Notes under the pieces: generated by a model
What the model saw: only the letters and a program-made list of their open reading frames with translations
What the model was told of the DNA's origin: nothing
Databases searched by the model: none
In this document: positions 57,006-64,000 of the stretch, piece after piece
How positions within the stretch are numbered: the first letter of the stretch is position 1
Layout: the number at the start of each line of letters is the position of its first letter
DNA from: Stictocephala bisonia
Taxonomy: Eukaryota > Arthropoda > Insecta > Hemiptera > Membracidae
Assembly (NCBI GenBank): GCA_035578905.1
Contig: JAQJVL010000426.1
Location: forward strand, 276,001-340,000
Direction: 5' to 3'
DNA: 64,000 nt
Program-made: the position numbers and the translations under genes

Positions 57006-58504
57006 ATGAACGTTGATAAGAAAATAAATACGAAAACCGCTCTTCAGTTTGTTTAAAAATTTACTAACGAGAGTAGTTTTAACTTTAATTTAACTCCTAT
57101 TTAGATATATTCTCTTTTTTCAAATTATAACACAGACCGCTTCTATAAAAAAGCACAGAAGCTTCATTAAATACATAATAGGGTTATTTTAAAATATGGC
57201 CATATACAGTATGTAAAATGAACTGAATCTACTCTACAACAATATTTTATATGAACCAAATTCAAGTTTTTTTATTGGAAGAATACTTAAGTATGATTAA
57301 AAGGTAGTAAAATAAATATTTAACATGAATATCCTTAACTAACCTAACTTGATAACCTGACAGTATCTAAAGTAAGACCAGGCTTGACTACTCGAAGCCT
57401 ATCAAACCAATTTTAACCAAGAAAGAGCTATTCGAACATAGTTGTATACGTTCTCAAATATTGCACTTATGAATTGTAATCGTCGTTATTATGAGGTTGT
57501 AATTGTCTCTGTAGTATACAAAATTGTCTAGGATTGCTTAAACATAAATAAATAATGTTAGTGAAAAATGTGTAATACATTTAAATCAACTATTTTAATT
57601 GGTGTATTTGTAATAATATAATATGATTTATATTAGTCTTCCTATATGTATTCTTGGTTCACATAACGTTTGGAATGATAAATACGAAACATATTTTAAA
57701 TTCGACTGGTTTTCAGTATTTATTAATGATAGTTCTTTTTACTCTGCTTATTAGTTAGTATTCTTATTGAAGCAACATTGTATTTACAAATTGTAAGCAA
57801 TGTCCTATCTTATCTATCATTTTGGATAGGTTAAATATTTGTGTTTTTTTTATTTTTTATCTTTGAAAGATAATTTAAGCAAGCAGGAAGGAGGTAAAAG
57901 ACTCCAAAAATAGTAAGTTAAGGAGTTTGTAGGTGGTGAGAAAAAGTTACAAAACAGTCGGGTCTGCAAGACGGCGATTAAGAGATAAATAAATATCTAG
58001 CCAATACTATCTACACATACCATTCATCATACATGAATCTCAAAGGGTAGAGTGGGTCAGGGATCATGAAGGGCGTGTATTTTTGGGACAGTGGGGCGCT
58101 ACTGGGGTCTTCCTGCTTAAAGCTATCCTATCTACTCCCCTACGTAGTATACACTTGTTGATAATGATGATAAACCCAGTAGTGTGCTATCAAATGGACC
58201 TGTTATGAGGGGGAGCGAGAATGCTCGTCCTCCCAGGATGGTTGGAAGGGCCATTAATGAAAGGCGTACGTTAGGGGGAAATGCGGACCCCCCTTATACA
58301 CGCACTGTCACTATACTCTATTTAACATTGAGATTGGAGTAAGGTGAGACACTAAGCAATGTTAATCAAATGGGAGTTTTAAAGCTAAAACACTGTATAA
58401 AAACGTTGGCTAATAAATACAAGAGAAATTTCAAATGTTGTAGAGGAAATGGTTGGGAAAATGTTTGTTGCGTGTTAACAAAGTCAGTAACTAACCGTTC
58501 TACA
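57006..58504. other. Unassigned stretch
   Basis: 57860-58350 is distinctly less AT-rich (GGGTAGAGTGGGTCAGGG, GACAGTGGGGCGCTACTGG, GTTATGAGGGGGAGCGAG, GGGGGAAATGCGGACCCCCC) and may be a repeat or an exon-free part of an LTR-type element. No open frame or second copy is visible. Confidence 0.4.
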
Positions 58505-58760
58505 CTACACATACTCATTGTCACTATCGACCCCCCCCCCATAACATACATACTGTCACTAACGAAATTGCTGAATACATTGGCTCTGCCAATAACAGAT
58601 TTTCCCCACACATAAAACCTATCACTAACAGATTGTCACCTCACTTTAAACCTGCTACTAATAGATTTCCTCCAAACAAACACTCTGTCACTAACATATT
58701 TGTCCTACACGTTCATTCTGTCACAGATTTTTTCCACACATATACACTGTCACAACAAAG
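58505..58760. repeat. Degenerate 35-45-bp minisatellite
   Basis: Repeating phrases of the form CACACATACA-CTGTCACTAACAGATTTTTCC recur about six times (58547, 58590, 58620, 58680, 58720 and 58741), with strong divergence and a C-run at 58531-58540. Open frames on both strands here are by-products. Confidence 0.7.
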
Positions 58761-59079
58761 TATTACCTTTCTCGTTGATTCACTACCACTACTTTTTTAT
58801 CGCAATACGTTTAGGTTAGGTCAGTTAGGTGGCTACTAAAGTTGATCACAAACTGGTAAATCCAATGATTGACTTATCGCCGAATGCACTCTCCGTGTGT
58901 AAGTTCTTAGAAAGCGATAAGATAAGGCCAACGATATCGGATTCCTAGCGGATAAGGAATACCACAGTGGACGTAAAAATTATCGGGGAAAAGTTTTTAA
59001 TGTGAGAGAATATTAATCAAGTGGTAGTGAATTAACCGAAAGAAAAAAAGTAATGGTAGTGAATTAACGTAAAAGATCC
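58761..59079. mobile_element. MITE family D copy 1
   Basis: About 80-85% similar to 62056-62363 along its length: CACTACCACTACTTTTTTATCGC, GTTGATCACAAACTGGTAAA, CCGAATGCACTCTCCGTGT, GATTCCTAGCGGATAAGGAA and TACCACAGTGGACGTAAAAA. The ends are inverted (GATTCACTACCACTAC and GTAATGGTAGTGAATTAACG). Contains TTTAGGTTAGGTCAGTTAGG. Confidence 0.85.
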
Positions 59080-59522
59080 AAAACATATCTTCAAGCAGAC
59101 TTTAATATATGTTTCCTACGCAAGTGCACTTGAATTGAATTAATAAATGTAAAATTTGAAGTTAATTAGATGTAATAATAATTTTTAAGTACTAAAATAA
59201 ACTTAATAACAACTTTCATGTACGTAAAATTAATTACATTCTGTTATAAAAAATTAATATTTATAAAGAATTCGTAAATTTGTTTAAGTATACAAATGGC
59301 AGCAAAGAAGCAACCAAGACAGTGAATATGAAACTGTATTATTAAGTATTTAATGGGATATTGTGAGAAGACCTGCGTCGTGCTTAGTAGACAAGACTCG
59401 GTAAAACTATTAGACACACCTGGGGGAAGGGAACGTCTCGCCCCTGAGTCAGCTGACGCCATCTTTTCTCTGTCGATTAATATCTATGTACACATATAAC
59501 CTGGCTTCCTGGAGAAATATAC
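59080..59522. other. AT-rich stretch with a doubtful short 5' exon
   Basis: On the minus strand, AAAAGATGGCGTCAGC at 59466-59451 opens a 14-codon frame (MASADSGARRSLPP) that ends at a donor-like CAG|GTGTGT at 59419. It could be a first coding exon, but no promoter or partner exon is visible. Otherwise nothing. Confidence 0.3.
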
Positions 59523-59580
59523 CTGGTCTTTTTCGGAATGTCCCCGCATTGTTTAGTAAAGATTAATCGTCAAACTAAGT
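59523..59580. repeat. MITE family E, one-ended fragment
   Basis: CTGGTCTTTTTCGGAATGTC then CCCGCATTGTTTAGTAAAG and ATTAATCGTCAA parallel 56676-56730. The opposite end is missing. Confidence 0.6.
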
Positions 59581-59627
59581 AGAAAGTCCCAAAAAAAGCA
59601 TATAAAGCCATATAAAACATATAGTCA

Positions 59628-59880
59628 TGGTGGAAAAAATATGGAAACGCTTTCACAACAACGTTATTTTTTCCATAGATTACTTGATAATTTAGTTTTA
59701 CAAAATAATTGTTTCCCATAAAGTATAATATTTGATCAGAATAATTTACTAAAAAGCGAATAAATAATATTTTTCAAATTAGTTACTTTGAAATTCAAAT
59801 GATCGCTACTATGGAAAAGATAAACCTTTCCAAATCCGATTTGCGGCAATTAATTTCTCTTGAATAGACTTTTCATATGA
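59628..59880. mobile_element. Tc1-like element remnant
   Basis: Opens TGGTGGAAAAAATATGGAAA then CGCTTTC, like 18744. Later AGATAAACCTTTCCAAATCC and GATTTGCGGC echo 18978-19010. No transposase frame; the right end is uncertain. Confidence 0.4.
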
Positions 59881-61709
59881 TACTAAACTCGACCTAGGCT
59901 AACAATGAATATTTTCGTTCAACTCCTCGTGGGACGTCCCACTAAAAAGATGAGTATTATTATTATTAGTGTTTATTTATTTGTTCTACTTCATAACTAC
60001 TTTCTATCTACATTTAAATTTAGTCTCGATCGAAAAACTACAAAACAAAACCTGTATTATTTAAAAAATATCTCCGTTAAATCATGTTAAACAATTTCGG
60101 TTTTTTTTATTTTTTATTTTTTTTAATTATGTGCTTGTTTAGAGATGTAATTGTCATATAGTAATATTAAGGTTTTGGTTTAAACACGTTTTAACAATTT
60201 TATTTTACTAATATTATTTAGAAACAAACCTGAATTAAAAAAAAAAGAAAAACTACATTTGTGGTTAGTTGTAATGTTATGATGCTAGAAAACACCATGG
60301 AAATAAGTGAAAGTTTATTTTGATTGCAAATGGAATAAAAAAAATAAATCATTAATTACAATTTGTATATCTTTTCACTAGCCACCAATACTGGGAACTT
60401 TGTTCAGTTTTGTTCCTAAGGTTTAACCATACTAATTATAAAAATAATTATTTCATGGTCTTAAATAAATTAATATACATACATATATATGATATCTCCT
60501 ACATGGTTAATAATTTATTACGTATCCTTGTAAACATAACAAAATATATCACTATTGTATGTTCACATATATCAGTTATAACATATTTTTATAAACACAC
60601 ACATTGCCACCAAACACTTAATATTGAAACTTCAGACCTAAATACAAACATTGTTTTACTGACTGTATAATAAACCTATTAATTATGATATAAATATACT
60701 AATAATCATTTATATAACCTGTAAGATAAATATTTTTACCAAGGAGACATTTTTGTCTTACTCACCACTCTGTAACCTTTCTGTTGGTAAAATAAAAAAT
60801 AAACAATTGCTAACGGCTTTGTTATAATTTAAAACGTCTAAAACTACTTTAAACAAATTTTTATGAGTGATTTGGCTAAATAATTATTGATTTAATATTC
60901 ATAAAAACTATATAAGCTATTACAGGGCTTTTACAACCATCGAGTAAGGGATAAAAGTAATTTAAATATTACTTGGCATTTGAGATTGTCTTGTAAAAAA
61001 ATATCTCAATCATATAAGGGGTGAAAGGAAACATTTTTGAATAAGTAATTTTTGTAATTCAACCAATGTACCATAATGTTCTAAATGCATGATTTAGTAT
61101 AATTTATTTAAAAAATCCAATAATTGGGCTAGAATTACTTAAGATTTTTGTTTGGTATGGTAGTTTTTGGAAAAGTTAACTAATACAATCGGACAAAAGG
61201 TTTTTGTCAAATTATACTATATTAGATCTTAAAATACCCGTAGAATTTGGTTTTATAATCTAATCAAACTAAATTAAATAGAAATAATAATTAAAATTAC
61301 CTATTTTCTATAATATAAATGTATTCTTTACTCACTCCACAAGTCTTTGATCTCAAAAACAGACAGCAGTACCTGTAAAAAAAGAGACAATGAGTTTTCT
61401 TATCCAAACGACAATGTGAATAATCCAGTTTTAACAGCCAAAAGCCGAGTAAAGCCATTTCTAAGCGGATAATGCCCTCGACATTCCCAGACGCGAAAAA
61501 CGAGAATTCCGCCAGTTTTATCCGGGTCAAGTGTTCCCGCGACATATATTCGCAGACTTATAGACTAGAAATAGATAAGTATTCCATGCAGCAGAATATC
61601 GCGTGGGAATATATACACGTTCTTTCTGCATAAAGCAGAATATACAGTAGTATACAATTTTGTGTACCATATAAATAAAGTTTGTCCAAACTTTCTCGTT
61701 GAACGAATA
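59881..61709. other. AT-rich stretch with a doubtful 37-bp microexon
   Basis: Mostly AT-rich. On the minus strand, a pyrimidine tract and acceptor (TTTTTTTACAG) at about 61385-61373 precede 37 open bases (61372-61336) and a donor GTGAGT. This could be a microexon, but so short a piece cannot be verified by eye. 61430-61560 is less AT-rich, with an 82-codon minus frame of unknown nature. Confidence 0.35.
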
Positions 61710-61982
61710 TATATTTATTATTAGGAGGTCAATCGTCAATATATGGTGAATATAAATTTCAAATGAGTGTGATGAGTGCATATATAAGCAAATGTAGTCA
61801 TTGATGAAAACTAAAGCCAACTATTACTTAGAATGTGTTGTCATTAAGTAATAGCCCAATGATGAACAGCCGGTGGCTATCAGCTGATGCCTTTTGAAAA
61901 CTTGTTAACACTCTGATCGGGATCGAACTGAGGTCCTTTAGATTATGAAGCTGGCTTTTTAACCAACTACGCTACTGACCCA
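61710..61982 (-). repeat. tRNA-derived SINE family A, best-preserved promoter
   Basis: The minus strand has box A TAGCGTAGTTGG (61974-61963) and box B AGTTCGATCCC (61929-61919), about 33 bp apart as in a tRNA. It then has GGCATCAGCTGATAGCC, ACCGGCTGTTCATCATTGG, GACTACATTTGC, ACTCATCACACTCATTTG and a TAATAATAAATAT tail. Full-length reference copy for the family here. Confidence 0.9.
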
Positions 61983-62055
61983 TTATGTGCAATAAAAAAC
62001 TCCGTAGACAGTGATTAAATTTTTTGTGAACTTTTCTGTGCTTAGAAACAATCTT

Positions 62056-62363
62056 GAACCTTTTCCGTTAGTTCCCTACCACTACTTTTTTATCGCAGTT
62101 ATGGTTAGGTTAGGTTAGGTACCTACTGAAGTTGATCACAAACTGGTAAATTCAATGATTGACTTACCGCCGAATGCGCTCTCCGTGTAAGTTTTTAGAA
62201 AGCGATAAGGCCAGCGATATCGCATTCCTAGCGGATAAGGAATACCACAGTGGACGTAAAAATTATTGCGGAACAGTTTTTAGAGCAATAGAATATTTAT
62301 CAAGTGGCAAATAGTTAACGAAAAACAAAAAATGTAGTGGTAGTGAATTAACGGAAAAGATCC
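62056..62363. mobile_element. MITE family D copy 2
   Basis: Ends CCTTTTCCGTTAGTTCCC then TACCACTAC (left) and GTAGTGGTAGTGAATTAACG then GAAAAGATCC (right) form inverted repeats of about 29 bp. Contains GGTTAGGTTAGGTTAGGTA (62102-62120), which is three to four TTAGG units, the insect telomere motif, though far too short to mean a telomere. Closely matches 58761-59079. Confidence 0.85.
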
Positions 62364-62614
62364 AATATTTTAATCATAATGTTAAAAAAAGAAATATGGA
62401 CGAAATTCAGAAGGCAAATTACATTACCTAAAAATAAGTTAAGTTGTATAACGTTTAATTGAATAAAATTTAAATGCGAGGAACACATAACTAATTCAAC
62501 AATCATTTAACGCTTACCAGTTACGAAACCTGGACTTACTCTGTTTATTTTGGCAGTTGTTTTTGAAAGCCATACGATAATATTTACAGATGTTTCACTA
62601 TAATATATATGTTA

Positions 62615-63182
62615 CTAGGGCACACCCCAGCACGCTTTGCGTGCCAACTCCGACTCTTGCTGCGCTCGATACACCTCGGCCTTCGGCCTCGGCATGCGAC
62701 TTTGACTGAATATAATAGTAGATTATCTGTATAACGTAAAGTCACAATATTAAATTTATTTACAGTATTTCACTCACAATACTTGCGTTGATACCTATTT
62801 ATTAGTATAGGGTATTACTTGGCCTATTTCAAACTTTTCAAAAAAATTTCATTTATGTTTTTTAATAGCTGAATATTGAACTCTTAATACCTCAATAGAG
62901 TAATGTCAAACATACAAAATAAACATGCTTATTTATTTACAAAACAGCTATTATTAATTTACTAAAATCAACCCAATGTTATTCTTATGGAAAAAAGGAA
63001 AGGTTGAGGGGCTGTTTGTACCCCTTAGAAATGGAATTTCGAAAAATCCTTTCTTAGTGGGTCCCTTCGATACTAAAGCTAACTTCTTTTAAAATATTGT
63101 GAAAACCGTTCAGTGGTTTTTGAGATTTTGTGATCAGTCAGTCAGTGAGTGAGTGGTATTTGGCTTTTATATACAGTATAGA
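62615..63182 (-). mobile_element. Non-autonomous Helitron, 568 bp, both ends
   Basis: The minus strand starts TCTATACTGTATATAAAAGCC-like sequence after an A (63183) and ends with GGCACGCAAAGCGTGC (perfect hairpin stem GCACGC/GCGTGC), TGGGGTGTGCC, then CTAG (62618-62615) followed by T. All the Helitron boundary rules are met. The 3' GC-rich block (TGCCGAGGCCGAAGGCCGAG) recurs in diverged form at 10040 and partly at 15900. No Rep/helicase gene. Confidence 0.88.
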
Positions 63183-64000
63183 TAAGTAGTAAAATAATAG
63201 TGATAGTAGGAACAATAATTTAAAATACTTGTAGTATTTCTTTTTTAATATTTGTACCCCAAATGTAATATGGCCCGTAATTTGGATGATGTATATAATT
63301 TATGAACTGCCTTATAGAGTCTCGCTTTATTTTTAAGCAATTTTGTTAATTTTTTGTTTTGTTTGTATGAATATTTATGTATATATTTTTGCAGAATAAA
63401 CTAACCCAAATGTTCTACTAACAGTAGTTTCTTTTTATTTGTGATAATATACAAACTTTTTTATTTATACAAGCTATGACTACTATTTAAGTTATTGAAT
63501 TTATTTTTTGTGTTATTACTATTTTTTAATTTATTTTATTTTATTCGCCAAAATAACGTTTTAATTCTTTTTACTTATTTTATTACAGTAATTATGAGTA
63601 GTTGTAAGGGAGGTATTTTTGTCCTAACCTTACAAGTTGTTAAACAATTTGTGGAATAAAGTTATTTTTCGTTTTATTTAATTTTCAACCAAAAAAATGC
63701 TTCATCTTAAATTAACTTCAAAACTGCCGACGATGGTGCAAATGTTGCTTGCGTGCAGTTCCGAGAACAAAACATTGCAAAATTGTAAATTAACAGAATA
63801 AATAAAGAGTCATATGAGAGGGTTGTGGGTTTTATCGTGGTGCAATACTGTGTTTGTACATAGGTGTCACGATAAGCCATGCAGTGCGACCCTAATGTTT
63901 CGACCCACGTTAAAACCACTGGTGAGTTTACCCTGGTAACATTTTAGAAAATAATTATTTCTTAAAATGTTTAATCCTGTACAAAACTTCTTATATGGTT
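63183..64000. other. AT-rich stretch to the window end
   Basis: Mostly AT-rich. At 63860-63930 an acceptor-like TTGTACATAG, about 57 open bases and a donor-like CTG|GTGAGT appear on the plus strand, but the translation (CHDKPCSATLMFRPTLKPL) is not recognised. It is too weak to call. Confidence 0.4.

Noticed and set aside
62102..62120. Telomere
   Set aside because: Only three to four TTAGG units, internal to a MITE that has another copy at 58.8 kb.
63866..63921. Plus-strand exon with acceptor and donor
   Set aside because: Translation is not recognisable and splice-like motifs of this strength occur often by chance in AT-rich DNA.

Overview
This window is repeat-rich, intron-like or intergenic DNA from an animal, most likely an insect. 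The evidence is its high A+T content, spliceosomal exon signals, tRNA-derived SINEs, mariner, Tc1, pogo, piggyBac and Helitron relatives, LINE and Penelope fragments, and short (TTAGG)n-type runs. I cannot name the species. There are no operons, rRNA genes, CRISPR arrays or bacterial-style genes. Nearly all of the longer open frames are chance AT-rich frames or pieces of transposons.

The only host-gene piece I can defend is a 150-bp, exactly 50-codon, phase 0/0 coding exon on the minus strand at 31311-31460. It encodes a charged coiled coil, with good splice sites on both sides. It resembles the N-terminal coiled coil of the ELKS/CAST/Bruchpilot presynaptic active-zone family, but that name comes from memory of the family and is moderate at best. 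If correct, most of the window would be two very large introns of that gene.

Layout. Positions 1-5264 are abnormal: a homopolymer-smoothed, error-laden colinear copy of 29.6-34.65 kb, followed by a 500-N gap, so almost certainly an assembly artefact. From 5.8-21.7 kb there are mariner/Tc1 remnants, LINE scraps, SINEs, a Helitron 3' end, a piggyBac-like zinc-finger remnant, a 346-bp MITE and a 49-bp tandem array grown from a SINE head. 21.74-25.34 kb is a 42-copy satellite with 85- and 87-bp monomers in blocks. 25.6-35 kb holds nested MITE/SINE insertions, a pogo-type MITE, a (GA)n tract, the coiled-coil exon and a 36-bp minisatellite. 36.5-43.8 kb carries several SINE copies. 43.4-51.8 kb is the densest transposon zone: a near-complete 1942-bp mariner/IS630-type element with 336-bp inverted repeats and a broken transposase, two LINE 3' fragments, a pogo/Tigger-type element containing a Penelope-like GIY-YIG remnant between inverted arms, and a Helitron inserted in a MITE. 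52-64 kb has foldback elements, paired MITE copies, a degenerate minisatellite, a SINE and a second Helitron with both ends.

The elements interact mainly by nesting. A SINE sits inside a MITE, a Helitron inside another copy of the same MITE, and a Penelope remnant inside a pogo-type element. Two SINE families share one 3' domain, as expected if they use the same LINE machinery. I found no convincing undescribed functional system. The most notable structures are the block-patterned satellite, the Penelope-in-Tigger nest, the SINE-head tandem array and the degraded duplicate.
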